DNA from: Pirellulimonas nuda
Lineage (GTDB): Bacteria > Planctomycetota > Planctomycetia > Pirellulales > Lacipirellulaceae
NCBI RefSeq assembly: GCF_007750855.1
Contig: NZ_CP036291.1
Span: 1,116,001-1,180,000 of the forward strand
Reading direction: 5' to 3'
DNA: 64,000 nt
The notes under the pieces are model-generated. The model was not told the DNA's origin and did not search any database. It was given only the letters and a program-made list of their open reading frames with translations. Shown in pieces: positions 1 to 9,688 of this stretch (positions are counted from its first letter, which is position 1; each line of letters begins with the position of its first letter). A program made the translations under genes and the position numbers.

Positions 1-47
1 GCTACTCCACCAGCGAAGTAGGCGACCTAGTCATCGACGCCCTGTGA
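1..47 (+). CDS. 3' end of a truncated CDS
   Basis: An open frame enters from the left edge and stops at TGA 45-47. Only 14 residues are visible (YSTSEVGDLVIDAL). Codon use is GC-rich at third positions, and the next feature is a palindromic repeat typical of intergenic space, so this is probably the C-terminus of a real gene. The fragment is too short to name. Confidence 0.4.
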   Translation, partial: YSTSEVGDLVIDAL

Positions 48-51
48 ACAA

Positions 52-145
52 GGCGAGCCGTCGGCGTAAGCCGCCGGAGTTTTCTTCGCACCGGATATCG
101 ATCTCATCCGCACGAAACTCCGTCGGCTGACGCCGGCGGCTCGCC
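52..145. repeat. Palindromic intergenic element, family A copy 1
   Basis: The left arm (about 52-84) and right arm (114-145) are imperfect inverted copies, GGCGAGCCGTCGGCG against CGCCGGCGGCTCGCC, both with a GGAGTTTTC/GAAACTCC inner part. The transcript would fold into a long stem. A second copy of the same architecture lies at 24442-24547, which marks it as a dispersed REP/MITE-like element rather than a local terminator. Confidence 0.75.
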
Positions 146-147
146 CC

Positions 148-1452
148 TTAATTGCAGTTGCAGCGGCAGCAGCGGCCTTCGAGGCACGTGACCGCGGCGT
201 AGCCGCATTCGACGCCCAGCAGGTGCTGGGCGCGTTTGAAGCGCACGTGCGCGATGTTCAGCTCCACGACCCGGTCGATCAGGTCGGATTCTGCCTGGAA
301 CACCCGGGCCCGTGCGGCGCTCCGCTCGAACACGGTTGTATTGTCTAGGTCGCGTCGCTTCTCGAGACGGAGCAGGCCCCGGCGTTGATCTTCCGCGGCG
401 GCGGCCGCGAGCCGCACGCGTTGCTGCGCGGCGGCGATGTCGTACACGGCGCCCTTGATCTCCGCCGACGCCAGCACCCGCGCCTCGCCGATCAGCATCC
501 GTAGCTGCCGGCAGCGGATCGGAAGCTCTTCCTGGGCACAGCCGTAGCACAGCAGCTTGTGGACCGGCTCGACCCGACCCAGGCTGCTGTCTGCGAAGGC
601 CAGCACCGCCCGCGCCACCGGCAGCGTGTGCTGCTGCAGATTGCAGTAGACCACGCTCAGGCTGCGGACGTCGGTCCGGCTCGCGAGCCCCGTCTGCACG
701 GCTTCTTCTGCGGACACGGTTGCGAAGTCGGGCGCCCAATCGACCTCGGGGCGGAACATCCGCGTCTCGTCCAGCGGGCAGCCGAGCAGCTTCTTCAACC
801 GCCCGTTCAGTTGGATCCGGGTCTGCTCAAGCACCAGACGCGTGTCTTGCAAATCGGCGATCCGGACGCGGACCTCGTCTGCTTGGATGGCGTCGGGCGT
901 CGGCAGCCCACGCTCGGCGAGCCGCTCGATCCGCGAGAGCGTCGTGCGCGACTCGGCGACCGCCATGTCGAGGTAGAGGCTCCGCGCCTCCAGGCCGGCC
1001 AAGTTATAGAACGCCTCGAGCGCCTCGCCGGCGGCCTTGTTGCGTGCGTCGGCAGCGCGGAGGGCCAGCAAGTCGCGGTTCAGGCAGAAGGCGTCGTCCA
1101 CCTTGTCTGAATCGCAGGAGATCAGCAGCCGGGCGTAATGCCGCTCGAGCTCGATCGCCGCCGCTACGGTCGAGGCGGCCGCCGCTTGGCACTGTGCGGT
1201 CGGGGCGTCCAGCAGGTCAAACTCGTCTACCGGGGCGGGGAGCAGGCAGACCGGGCCGTCGCTGGGGGAAGCGGGGTCCATCGACAGCAGCGAGGCCAGG
1301 TCGGGAGGCTCAACCTCCGGGGCGCCCGGAGCGAACGAACACGACACCACCGGCCGACCGGGCATGCAGCCGCAATCGTGGCACCGGCATCCGGCGGCGA
1401 AAGCTAGCGCCGCTAGCACGATCGGTAGTATGCGAAAGTCCGCTGAAAACAT
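148..1452 (-). CDS. TolC-like outer-membrane efflux lipoprotein
   Basis: Predicted 434-residue protein. The start chosen is the ATG at 1452, which places a lipoprotein signal at once (LVLAALAFAAGC type lipobox, Cys about residue 22). The rest is long alpha-helical, with repeated stretches such as the segment around AESRTTLSRIERLAERGLPTPDAI, typical of the periplasmic coiled-coil hairpins of TolC/outer-membrane efflux proteins. It would act as the outer-membrane exit duct of a tripartite pump. No membrane-fusion protein or pump gene is adjacent. Oddities are unusually many cysteines near the mature N-terminus (CRCHDCGC) and a Cys-rich C-terminal tail (CLEGRCCRCNCN). The family call rests on pattern, so it is moderate; a periplasmic helical lipoprotein of another kind is the alternative. 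Confidence 0.7.
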   Translation of the reverse strand: MFSADFRILPIVLAALAFAAGCRCHDCGCMPGRPVVSCSFAPGAPEVEPPDLASLLSMDPASPSDGPVCLLPAPVDEFDLLDAPTAQCQAAAASTVAAAIELERHYARLLISCDSDKVDDAFCLNRDLLALRAADARNKAAGEALEAFYNLAGLEARSLYLDMAVAESRTTLSRIERLAERGLPTPDAIQADEVRVRIADLQDTRLVLEQTRIQLNGRLKKLLGCPLDETRMFRPEVDWAPDFATVSAEEAVQTGLASRTDVRSLSVVYCNLQQHTLPVARAVLAFADSSLGRVEPVHKLLCYGCAQEELPIRCRQLRMLIGEARVLASAEIKGAVYDIAAAQQRVRLAAAAAEDQRRGLLRLEKRRDLDNTTVFERSAARARVFQAESDLIDRVVELNIAHVRFKRAQHLLGVECGYAAVTCLEGRCCRCNCN

Positions 1453-1587
1453 GACGACCGTTGCGGCAGGAGTAATCCGGACCCAGCACTGGGTATCGAG
1501 TTTCGCTCGCGCCGCGCACAACGCCTGTCTGCGAAGTTCCGCAAGCGCCGGTGGAGCGGAGCTTGTCGGTTATGCACGTGGGAAGAG

Positions 1588-3171
1588 TTAGTCGCATTGT
1601 CCCGCCGCCAACGGGCTGTCGGACGTGGGGGCGAACACCGCGATAGGTTCCTCACGCCCCTTCACCCATTGGGGGGGGAGCGCCTCGATCGGGAAGTCGG
1701 CCGGAAGCCTGAGGCGGGTCGCCTCGGTGATCAACAAGCAGCGGGCCAGCGGCTTCGTGAGCGTCTCGACGCGGGAGGCGATGTTCACCGTGTCGCCGAT
1801 AGCAGTGAATTCCTGCCGCCGCGGCGACCCGATGCTGCCGACAATCGCCGGCCCCGTGTTCACGCCGATGCCGATCCGCAGCCCGGGCCAGCCCGCTTGT
1901 TCCAGCTCCCGGGTGGCGCTGCGCAGCCGCTCCTGCATGGCGGTGGCCGCGCGCACAGCCGCCAGGGCGTGGTTCTCCGACCCGCCGCTCACGCCAAAGA
2001 GCGCCATCAGCCCGTCGCCAAGAAACTTGTTCACCATCCCGCCGTGCGACTCGATGGTCTCTACCGCCTCGCGGAAGAAGATGTTCAGCACGCTCACCAC
2101 CTCGTCTGGGTCGTGCCGCGACGAGTGGGCGGTAAAGTCGCGTACGTCGACAAACATGACCGTGACGATCATCTCGGTCCCCCCCAACCCGGCGCCGCGG
2201 GCCAGGATCTGCCGGGCCGCCTCGTGGCCGACGTGGCGGCCGAAGGTCTCCTGCAGCCGTTCGCGTTCCCGGAGCCCCTCCACCATCCGGTTAAATCGGT
2301 CGATCAACGGGCCGAAGTCGTCTGCGCGGAGGTCGTCAACGCGGACGTCCAGGTCCCCTTCGGCCACGCGGACCGCCGCGTCCTTGAGCCGCCGCACCGG
2401 CAGCGCCACCAGCCGTCCCAGCATCCAGGCGGTGGTCAGACCGAAGGCGATGGCCACCGCGCCCACCGACAAGCCGAACTCGGGGGTCTGCCGGGAGGCT
2501 TCCGGCAGCACCAACAGCAGCACCAGGGCAATGATCGGGCTGGCGACGGCCGACACGCCGAACATCAATCCCCGCCCAGTGATCGAGAGCGGGTACGCCC
2601 CCGGCGTGTCGCAGGGGAGGTCGTGCTGGAAATAGACAGGGAACAGCAGCCGCTGGCTGGCGAGTTCCACCGCAAAGAAGCACTGCGTCACCGCGATCAT
2701 TCCCGCGATAACAAACGAGGTCGCGAGGTGCCACAGCACTTCGCGGTCGACCGGTTCATCGCCCAGCAGCAGCGCTGCCCCGAAGACCGGGATGCAGATC
2801 AGCCAGCACACGCTCACGATCCGCAGCACCCACCACGGTAGGTTCACCGCAAACCGCTGTGCGTACAGCAGCGATCGCGGTTCGACCGGCCGCCCGGCGA
2901 CCAGCGCGCGGTGGACGGGCTCGACCCACAACAGCGGGGTCGCCAGCACCAACACGCCGATCGGGTAGATCACCAAGTTGAACAGCCGCCAGCAAGCGCC
3001 GAACCGATCAAGCTGATGCGGCTTGAGCATCGGCTCGATCTGAATTTGATTGTAGGCGATATTGAAAGCGCTCCCCACCAGGTTGGGCGCCACGGCCGCA
3101 AGGGCCACGAGCAGCAGCCCGTATCGCTGAGCGGGAGAAAAACCAGGCGGTAGTTCGTGCGACGTGGTCAT
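1588..3171 (-). CDS. Class III adenylate/guanylate cyclase with membrane domain and HAMP
   Basis: Predicted 527-residue enzyme making cAMP (or cGMP) from a nucleoside triphosphate. The ATG at 3171 is preferred because longer frames run into the divergent photolyase gene. The N-terminal half has about six hydrophobic segments (from GLLLVALAAVAPNLVG onward). A HAMP linker follows (LPVRRLKDAAVRVAEGDLDV region), and the C-terminal third is the catalytic domain. Its metal-binding aspartates are visible in FVDVRDFTAHSS and KFLGDGLMALFG, and IGVNTGPAIVG follows. The architecture suggests a membrane sensor coupled to cyclic-nucleotide production. It is divergently transcribed from the photolyase gene with only 72 bases between the starts, so the two may share control. 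Confidence 0.9.
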   Translation of the reverse strand: MTTSHELPPGFSPAQRYGLLLVALAAVAPNLVGSAFNIAYNQIQIEPMLKPHQLDRFGACWRLFNLVIYPIGVLVLATPLLWVEPVHRALVAGRPVEPRSLLYAQRFAVNLPWWVLRIVSVCWLICIPVFGAALLLGDEPVDREVLWHLATSFVIAGMIAVTQCFFAVELASQRLLFPVYFQHDLPCDTPGAYPLSITGRGLMFGVSAVASPIIALVLLLVLPEASRQTPEFGLSVGAVAIAFGLTTAWMLGRLVALPVRRLKDAAVRVAEGDLDVRVDDLRADDFGPLIDRFNRMVEGLRERERLQETFGRHVGHEAARQILARGAGLGGTEMIVTVMFVDVRDFTAHSSRHDPDEVVSVLNIFFREAVETIESHGGMVNKFLGDGLMALFGVSGGSENHALAAVRAATAMQERLRSATRELEQAGWPGLRIGIGVNTGPAIVGSIGSPRRQEFTAIGDTVNIASRVETLTKPLARCLLITEATRLRLPADFPIEALPPQWVKGREEPIAVFAPTSDSPLAAGQCD

Positions 3172-3243
3172 GCGATGGTTGGTTTGGGCAACACCTCTAT
3201 CCTGGTCTAGTCTAATCCAACGAGCACCGAGGCCGTATCGCCG

Positions 3244-4830
3244 ATGCCTACCCGCAAAACAGAACCGCCGGTACGCCAACTCGTGCTGGTGCTGGGAGAC
3301 CAGCTCGACGTCGATTCTGCCGCATTTGACGGATTCGACGCCCAGCAAGACGCGGTCTGGATGGCAGAGGTCGATCTCGAAGCGACCCACGTTCGCTGCC
3401 ATAAACTTCGGATCGCTGCATTCTTCTCTGCCATGCGGCACTTCCGCGATGAACTGGTGGGCCGAGGGTGGCGTGTGGACTACCACCAACTCAACGCCGA
3501 CGGGCGCCGGGACTCCGGGCCCGACTTTCCGGCCGTGCTGGCAGCCGCGGCGCGCCGGCTCAATCCAAGAGCGCTTGTCGTCCTTGAGCCGGGCGATTGG
3601 CGGGTGCGGCAGTCGCTTCAGCAGAGCGCGGACGATCTCGGACTGCCGCTCGAGGTCCGGAGCGACCGACACTTCTTCGACACGATTGAACAGTTCGGCG
3701 CCTGGTCGGAAGGCCGGAGGACCTTGAAGCTAGAAGACTTTTACCGCAGCGCCCGCAAGCGGCACAACGTGCTGATGACCAGAGATGGCACGCCCATCGG
3801 AGGAGCTTGGAACTTTGACAAGCAGAACCGCAAGTCGTTTGGCAAGTCGGGTCCGATCGAGGCCAAAGCCCCACGCTCCTTCCGCCCCGACAGCGTCACC
3901 CAAGAAGTAATCGAACTAGTCGCTGCCCGCTACACGGATCACCCAGGATCGCTCGAGAACTTTGATCTGCCGGTAACGCACAAACAGTCCCTCGCCGCGC
4001 TCCGCGATTTTATCGATCATCGTCTCCCGCTGTTTGGCGAATACCAAGACGCGATGTGGACCGACCGGCCCTTCCTAAATCATTCGCGGCTATCGTTTGC
4101 GCTCAACTTGCACCTGATCGACCCGCGTAGGTGTGTTGATTCCGCGGTCGAGGCCTACGAGTCGGGCCATGCACCTCTTAATTCGGTCGAAGGCTTCGTG
4201 CGGCAGATTCTTGGCTGGCGAGAGTTTGTACGCGGCGTCTACTGGACCAAGATGCCCAACTACGTCGATCGCAATGCGCTCGACTGCGACGCGGACACGC
4301 AGGTTCCGGCTTCCTACTGGGATGGCGAGACCGAGATGGTCTGTGTACGGGACGCGATGCGTTCTGTCTTGAGCCACGGTTACGCCCACCATATTCATCG
4401 ACTGATGGTGCTGGGACTCTTCGCACAGCTTGTGGGGGTCCACCCGCGGCTCTTCCACGACTGGCATATGGCGATGTACGTGGACGCGATCGACTGGGTG
4501 AGCCTCCCTAACACGCTGGGGATGAGCCAATACGGCGACGGCGGCGTCGTCGGCACCAAACCGTACTGCGCCAGCGGCGCGTACATCAATCGGATGAGCA
4601 ACTACTGCAAGAGTTGTAAGTACGATCCTTCGGCCGCTACCGGCGGGAAGGCTTGCCCTGTGACGACGCTCTACTGGGACTTCCTTGATCGCCACCGCAA
4701 GCAGTTTGAGTCAAACCGACGGATGGTGTTTCAGGTGAAGAATCTAGAGAAAAAAGAAATCGAGCTGCCGGAGATCCGCGAGCGTGCGGAGGGGTTGCGG
4801 GCCCGGCTCGCTGCGGGGGATGCGCTCTAA
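3244..4830 (+). CDS. phrB: FeS-type bacterial cryptochrome/photolyase (PhrB-like, (6-4) photolyase family)
   Basis: Predicted 528-residue flavoprotein of the deoxyribodipyrimidine photolyase-related family, expected to use light to repair UV photoproducts. The N-terminal alpha/beta antenna-binding domain begins [12 protein letters not shown]. The helical FAD-binding half contains [16 protein letters not shown] and [18 protein letters not shown]. Four cysteines at residues 367, 455, 458 and 471 have exactly the spacing (88, 3, 13) of the [4Fe-4S] ligands of Agrobacterium PhrB, which places it in the FeS-BCP clade and not the classical CPD photolyases. Its length matches the family. It diverges from the adenylate cyclase gene. 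Repair of (6-4) lesions is inferred from the clade. Confidence 0.93.
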   Translation: MPTRKTEPPVRQLVLVLGDQLDVDSAAFDGFDAQQDAVWMAEVDLEATHVRCHKLRIAAFFSAMRHFRDELVGRGWRVDYHQLNADGRRDSGPDFPAVLAAAARRLNPRALVVLEPGDWRVRQSLQQSADDLGLPLEVRSDRHFFDTIEQFGAWSEGRRTLKLEDFYRSARKRHNVLMTRDGTPIGGAWNFDKQNRKSFGKSGPIEAKAPRSFRPDSVTQEVIELVAARYTDHPGSLENFDLPVTHKQSLAALRDFIDHRLPLFGEYQDAMWTDRPFLNHSRLSFALNLHLIDPRRCVDSAVEAYESGHAPLNSVEGFVRQILGWREFVRGVYWTKMPNYVDRNALDCDADTQVPASYWDGETEMVCVRDAMRSVLSHGYAHHIHRLMVLGLFAQLVGVHPRLFHDWHMAMYVDAIDWVSLPNTLGMSQYGDGGVVGTKPYCASGAYINRMSNYCKSCKYDPSAATGGKACPVTTLYWDFLDRHRKQFESNRRMVFQVKNLEKKEIELPEIRERAEGLRARLAAGDAL

Positions 4831-4877
4831 ATTAACGACGCGAGACGCCTGTCGGCTAAACGGGGTGGCGGGGACAG

Positions 4878-7808
4878 CTAGTCATTGCCGCGGCGGCGGT
4901 CTCCTCCGCGGTCGCCCCGGTCGCGATCACGCCGCGAATTGCCGTTGTCCCTCCCCCTGTCTTCACCCGATTCTGCCTGTTGGGGCTTGCCGCCGATCCA
5001 AGGGGTGCCCAGCGCGTCGGCCAGGGCCTTTTGCAACGATTCGGGCTGAACGGCGCCCGAGATCTGCCGTACCTGTACGGCGTTGTTGGGCTTTGCTTCG
5101 CTGTCGAGCAACTGGATCATGTCAACGATCCCGTCGAACAGCTCTTCCTGCGCCGAGACGATGATGACGTTGGAGATCTCGTCGACCCCCACGGACAGGG
5201 CGCCTTGGAAGCCTACCTTGACCGGCGCCGATTTCTTTTTTGAGTCGTCGGAATCGGCGCCCCCGCCGCCGTAGCGGATGACGGTGGTGGTCTCCTTGGC
5301 GCTGCCCGCCTTCTGGTCGGCGTCGTCGAACTCTTTGTCGCGCGAGCTCAGCAGGTCGCGGTACACTTCCTTAAGCGCCGCGGCGATCGTCCCCGCCTGC
5401 GAGTAGCGGATCTTGATCGTCGCCGTGCGTCGGCTCTTCACCGAGTCGTCTGGCGCGGGGATGTCGTAGGCCTTGATGAGCCGCTCGATCTCGGCGAGTT
5501 GCCCCGCCGACGCGTTTGCGGCCAAGATAGTGTTGGTGGCGGTGTCGTAGATAAGCCGCAGCTTGGGGCGTTTGGAAAGCCGCATCGCCGGCTGTTCGCC
5601 CCCTTCCCGGCGCCACGTGTCGCTCCAGTAGTCGTAGTACTGATTGCCTCCGTCGGACATGTCCTCCTCGAAAAACTCCGTCAGGTTCAACCAGACCGAA
5701 AAGGCAGAGACATGATCGACCTGGAAAATCTTGAACCGCTCTTCCTGCGGCGCCAGCGAACCGACCAGTTCTTCTAGCTTAGCGACCGAGTCGGGGTCGG
5801 ACCCCGTGAGCACGATCCGGCCGTCTGGGGTCACCGTGATGGTTACGGCAGGGGGCTCGGCGGCCGTGGCCACCTCGGACCTGGTCGCCTCGGAAACAAC
5901 CCGTGCCGGGACGCGGCGTTTGTCGGTCGATCGGTCGGCCGGCGGCGTCTCAACGGGGGGCGGCTCTTCTGCCGGCGCCGCCGCGGGCTTCGGTTCGGCC
6001 ACGGACTGGTCGTCGATCTTCAGCTCTACCCCTCCGCCGACCGACGGCCACAGGGCGCGGAGCTTCTCGAGCAGCTCGTCGGTCGCCTCGGCGCCGATCG
6101 GATCGAGCACCTGCATCGGTTTGGCTGCGTACCCTTCGCCGGGGATCTCGCCCAACTTCACCAGCAGGGTTCGGACCTGCTCGATCTGCTCGTCGGCGCC
6201 GCGCACGATCAAGCGGTTGTTCTCGATGTCCGCGTCGACGCGCAGAGTGGGTTTGGGCGTGTCTTCTTCCTCGGGTTGGTCGTACCACGAATAGAAGTAC
6301 CCGTTGCGGTTGTTGTCCTTCTTTTTTTCTTCTTCTTGGCCCCCGATGAGTGCCATCACCGTGCCGGCGACCGCGTCGACCGGGCGGCGTCGGATGTAGA
6401 ACACCTCGATCCGCTCACGGGCGCCGTCCAGTTGCGAGATCATCCGCTCGATCGTCGCGTGGTCGTGCAGCGACGCACGCGCGAAGAGGATCTTCGCCTT
6501 GTTATCGGCGCGCAGCTCGGTGAGCGGATCGAGGTCGCCGATCTCTTCGAGCGTCGTCTGCAAAGTCTTTGGTTCGATTGTCTTCAGTTGGTAGGTCTCT
6601 GCCGTGCGCGTGGTGGGCGACCCGCTACTGCCCTGGCTCGATCCCGGGGGGGGGACGTCCAGGTACTCGATGGCGCGCTCAACGATCTCCATCTGTTCCC
6701 GCGGGGCGTTCACCAGAACGCTGTTCTCGTTGCGGTTGAAGGCGATGAAGACGGGCGGGCCGTCTTTGTTGAGCAGCTTCGACACGTCCTTGCCGGCGCC
6801 TTGCATCTGCGTCATCAGTTGCATCTTCTGCTGCTGGATCTGCAGCTCCATCTGCGACGGCCGCGACGCGGGGTCGAGCCCCAGCACCACGTAGAGGGTG
6901 TCGATCACCTTCTCCGCACGCGCGTGCTTCAGCACGAACCGTCGCGGGATCTGTTGCGGGGTGTTGGCCAGTCGTTCGTCGTTCAGCACCGCGCTGACCA
7001 TCCGCAGGTTGGCGACCGCGTCGATCGCCAGCACGCGCCCGGTTGCCGTGAGCGGCAGCACCTTGGCGTTTGGGCTGAGCACCTGCTTGAGGTCCTCGAC
7101 CACCTGCTTTGCTTCTAGGTCTTTCGGGAGGGCGAACGACACCTTCACGATGTCGTGCGGCTGGCGGTCGTAGAGCTCGTCTTCTTCGACACGCGGGATA
7201 AAGCTGGGATCGATCTTGTCGAGCTTGAAGACGCTCAGCACTTCCCCCTGCAAGAAGAGCCCGTAGCCGCGGGCCTGCAGGTGGCGGTTGATCAGGTCGC
7301 GCGACTCCGCGATCGTGTAGGCCCGTTGGGTCGATAGGTTCAGGTAGTCGCTAGGAAGCTCCTGCCAATCGAGGCTGAGGTTGCTGACGCTCGCCAGCCA
7401 CTGCAGCACGTCCGGCCAAGGCTGCCCGGTAAACCCGAACTGCACGCGGCCGGTCTTGTCCGGTCTGACGTCGAACTCGCGGGGGTCGGGGGTGCGGGGC
7501 GGCTTGCTGGGGCGTTTGACCGGGCCGTCTTTGCCCTCTTCCTTCTTCTCATCCCCCTCCTTCTTGGCGTCTTCTCCTTCTTTGGTCTCCTGCTTGTTCG
7601 CCTCTCCTTCGGCCGGCTTGGCCTCGCCCCCCTTGGCGGGCTGTCCGGGCTCGACCTGCACCGGCTGACCCGGGCTCACCGGCGAGACGCGAACCGTGCT
7701 CGTCGCGCCGTCTGGCGTTTGGACGAACACTGCTTCTGCGGAGGCCCTCACCGGCAGAGAACAAACAACCGTCAAGAGGATCGCAAACAATGTTCTGTGA
7801 TCGTGCAT
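4878..7808 (-). CDS. Secretin N-domain (NolW) repeat protein lacking a clear channel domain
   Basis: Predicted 976-residue exported protein. The ATG at 7808 gives a signal peptide (TLFAILLTVVCSLPVRASA). Next comes a low-complexity Lys/Glu/Pro linker (about residues 45-100), then an N0-like segment (VQFGFTGQPWPDVLQWLA). At least three or four secretin-N/NolW-type repeats follow, marked by phrases such as VLVNAPREQMEIVERAIEYLD, RLIVRGADEQIEQVRTLL and TILAANASAGQLAEIERLI. The C-terminus is an Arg/Asp/Gly-rich tail. I see no typical C-terminal secretin beta-barrel module. Such repeats form stacked periplasmic rings in type II/III secretion and type IV pilus secretins. No other secretion gene is adjacent. 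The function could be a periplasmic ring, a scaffold or part of a divergent system. Confidence 0.75.
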   Translation of the reverse strand: MHDHRTLFAILLTVVCSLPVRASAEAVFVQTPDGATSTVRVSPVSPGQPVQVEPGQPAKGGEAKPAEGEANKQETKEGEDAKKEGDEKKEEGKDGPVKRPSKPPRTPDPREFDVRPDKTGRVQFGFTGQPWPDVLQWLASVSNLSLDWQELPSDYLNLSTQRAYTIAESRDLINRHLQARGYGLFLQGEVLSVFKLDKIDPSFIPRVEEDELYDRQPHDIVKVSFALPKDLEAKQVVEDLKQVLSPNAKVLPLTATGRVLAIDAVANLRMVSAVLNDERLANTPQQIPRRFVLKHARAEKVIDTLYVVLGLDPASRPSQMELQIQQQKMQLMTQMQGAGKDVSKLLNKDGPPVFIAFNRNENSVLVNAPREQMEIVERAIEYLDVPPPGSSQGSSGSPTTRTAETYQLKTIEPKTLQTTLEEIGDLDPLTELRADNKAKILFARASLHDHATIERMISQLDGARERIEVFYIRRRPVDAVAGTVMALIGGQEEEKKKDNNRNGYFYSWYDQPEEEDTPKPTLRVDADIENNRLIVRGADEQIEQVRTLLVKLGEIPGEGYAAKPMQVLDPIGAEATDELLEKLRALWPSVGGGVELKIDDQSVAEPKPAAAPAEEPPPVETPPADRSTDKRRVPARVVSEATRSEVATAAEPPAVTITVTPDGRIVLTGSDPDSVAKLEELVGSLAPQEERFKIFQVDHVSAFSVWLNLTEFFEEDMSDGGNQYYDYWSDTWRREGGEQPAMRLSKRPKLRLIYDTATNTILAANASAGQLAEIERLIKAYDIPAPDDSVKSRRTATIKIRYSQAGTIAAALKEVYRDLLSSRDKEFDDADQKAGSAKETTTVIRYGGGGADSDDSKKKSAPVKVGFQGALSVGVDEISNVIIVSAQEELFDGIVDMIQLLDSEAKPNNAVQVRQISGAVQPESLQKALADALGTPWIGGKPQQAESGEDRGRDNGNSRRDRDRGDRGGDRRRGND

Positions 7809-8002
7809 GACGGATCGGTCCGGAGGTAAGCCGGCGGGCTCAGTAGATAAGCAGACCGCGCCTTGGGGATCAGTATAGAACCCCGCGGACGCCAACACCA
7901 ACTACTCGCGGTCACACCTCAGACGCGACCGGGCCGGAGAGCCATGCTAGGGCCCGACAGCCGGCCCCCATGGACAAAGAGCGGCGCCGCCGCCTGTTTT
8001 GT

Positions 8003-9010
8003 TCAATTATTTGTCATCGCAGCGATTACCGCGTCGGTGTACTCGTCCGTGCCGGCCGACCCCCCCAGGTCGCCGGTTACGGTCTCCGCGGCGCCGATCA
8101 CGCCGCGGACCGCTTCCTCGATGCGGTCCGCCGCTTGTTTTTCGCCCAAGTAGCGGAGCATCAGAACGCCGCTGAGGATGATCGCGGTGGGGTTGGCCAG
8201 CCCCTTGCCGGCGATGTCGGGCGCCGTGCCGTGCACGGCCTCGAACACCGAGCCGTGGGCGCCGATGTTGGCGCTGGGGGTGACCCCCAGGCCCCCCACC
8301 AGGCCGCTCGCTAGGTCGGAGAGGATGTCGCCGAACAGGTTCTCCATCACCAGCACGTCGAAGTTTTTGGGGTCGAGCACCAGTTTCATCGCCGCGGCGT
8401 CGACGATGCAGTCGTCGAACGCGATGTCTTTGAACTCCTCGGACACCTGCCGGCAGGTGTCGAGGAACAGCCCGTCGCTGAGCTTGAGGATGTTGGCTTT
8501 GTGGACGCAGGTAACCCGCCCACGCCCCTGCCGGCGCGCCGTATCAAAGGCGAACCTTGCGATCCGTTCGCTCGCGACCTGGGTGATCACTCGCAGGCTC
8601 TCAACCACGCCCGGCACGACCGTGTGCTCGAGGCCGCTGTAGAGCCCCTCGGTGTTTTCGCGGACGACGATCAGGTCGACGTTGTCGTACCGGCTGACGA
8701 TGCCGGGCATCGATCGCGCCGGGCGGTAGTTGGCGTAGAGCTGGAGTTTTTGACGGAGCTCGACGTTGACGCTCCGGTACCCCCCGCCGCTAGCGGTGGC
8801 CGTTGGGCCCTTGAGCGTCGCGTCCGCGGCGCGGATCGCCTCGAGCGTCTCGGCCGGCAGCGGCGAGCCGAGCGTCTCGAAGGCGCCGGCGCCGATCTGA
8901 CGCTCCGACCACTCGATTTCAATTCCGGTAGCGGCAATCACGCGTTGAGCGGCGGCGGTGACTTCCGGGCCAATCCCGTCTCCGGGGGCCAGCACGATTC
9001 GGTAGGGCAT
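8003..9010 (-). CDS. NAD-dependent isocitrate dehydrogenase (isocitrate/isopropylmalate dehydrogenase family)
   Basis: Predicted 335-residue enzyme that oxidatively decarboxylates isocitrate to 2-oxoglutarate in the TCA cycle. The ATG at 9010 begins MPYRIVLAPGDGIGPEVT, the normal N-terminus of the beta-decarboxylating dehydrogenases. Substrate-binding residues lie in SVNVELRQKLQLYANYRP, the metal aspartates in FGDILSDLASGL, and the cofactor loop is HGTAPDIAGKGLANPTA. The short length and HGTAPDIAGK resemble mitochondrial-type NAD-IDH and not 3-isopropylmalate dehydrogenase, but homoisocitrate or isopropylmalate dehydrogenase activity cannot be excluded from sequence alone. No leu genes lie nearby, which favours the IDH reading. 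Confidence 0.8.
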   Translation of the reverse strand: MPYRIVLAPGDGIGPEVTAAAQRVIAATGIEIEWSERQIGAGAFETLGSPLPAETLEAIRAADATLKGPTATASGGGYRSVNVELRQKLQLYANYRPARSMPGIVSRYDNVDLIVVRENTEGLYSGLEHTVVPGVVESLRVITQVASERIARFAFDTARRQGRGRVTCVHKANILKLSDGLFLDTCRQVSEEFKDIAFDDCIVDAAAMKLVLDPKNFDVLVMENLFGDILSDLASGLVGGLGVTPSANIGAHGSVFEAVHGTAPDIAGKGLANPTAIILSGVLMLRYLGEKQAADRIEEAVRGVIGAAETVTGDLGGSAGTDEYTDAVIAAMTNN

Positions 9011-9123
9011 GGTGGGTCGCTCTGGGGGGTGGGGTCGCGGGGGCTGTATCGTATCGCGCATTGCTTGCAAGCAACACGGCGAGCCAGCGACGGTCCGGCG
9101 ACCAGACCGATCGGGGGCAACCG

Positions 9124-9510
9124 CTAAGGGCGGGCGTCCGGCGGCGCCACCAACGCCGAGGCGCCCCCCGCCGTAACGCCGATCACCAGAACCCCTTCCG
9201 TCGGGGGCTGGTCGAACACGGGGGCCAAGTACGGAAAGACCTCGGGCGCCTCTCGGCGGCAGTCGTCCCAGGCGATCGCCCGCGCAAACAACGTGGCGTC
9301 TTCTTCGTCGGCCTCGGCCAGGGCGTCGTCCACGGCCTCGTCCCCCAGCCAGCCCCGGGCGATGGCGCCCCCTACCTCGTCTTCGCAGTCCACCAACCAC
9401 ACCACGGGCTGGCTGACCCCTTCTGCGACCGCGTCGTCCAGCGTTTGGAACACGAGCCCCAGCGAAGACTCGACCATGGCTTGTTGCTGTTCAAGAGGGT
9501 CGTCGTTCAT
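9124..9510 (-). CDS. Hypothetical acidic protein
   Basis: Predicted 128-residue soluble protein, very acidic (for example DEAVDDALAEADEEDATLF), with no signal peptide or membrane segment. It starts at ATG 9510 and ends 113 bases upstream of the isocitrate dehydrogenase start on the same strand, so co-transcription is possible. GC-rich third positions support real coding. I do not recognise a family. The hydrophobic core strands QPVVWLVDCEDE and EGVLVIGVTAGG suggest a small alpha/beta fold. Confidence 0.65.
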   Translation of the reverse strand: MNDDPLEQQQAMVESSLGLVFQTLDDAVAEGVSQPVVWLVDCEDEVGGAIARGWLGDEAVDDALAEADEEDATLFARAIAWDDCRREAPEVFPYLAPVFDQPPTEGVLVIGVTAGGASALVAPPDARP

Positions 9511-9688
9511 GGAATGGACTTTGTGAGCCGAGGCGTCTCTGCCCCCGGAGTGGTAGACGGGATGGCTGCATCAAGCGAGCCGCGCCGGGGGCGGGGACGC
9601 CCCGGCTCGCACGGAGGCACGACGCCCCGAGTCGCGAGGCGCGTTCGCTGGGCACGCGAGAGGATAATGCGCCGCGGGCGAAATAAAA

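Noticed and set aside
1597-2841. 414-codon plus-strand ORF opposite the adenylate cyclase
   Set aside because: Arg/His/Pro-rich shadow; the cyclase domain is clear on the minus strand.
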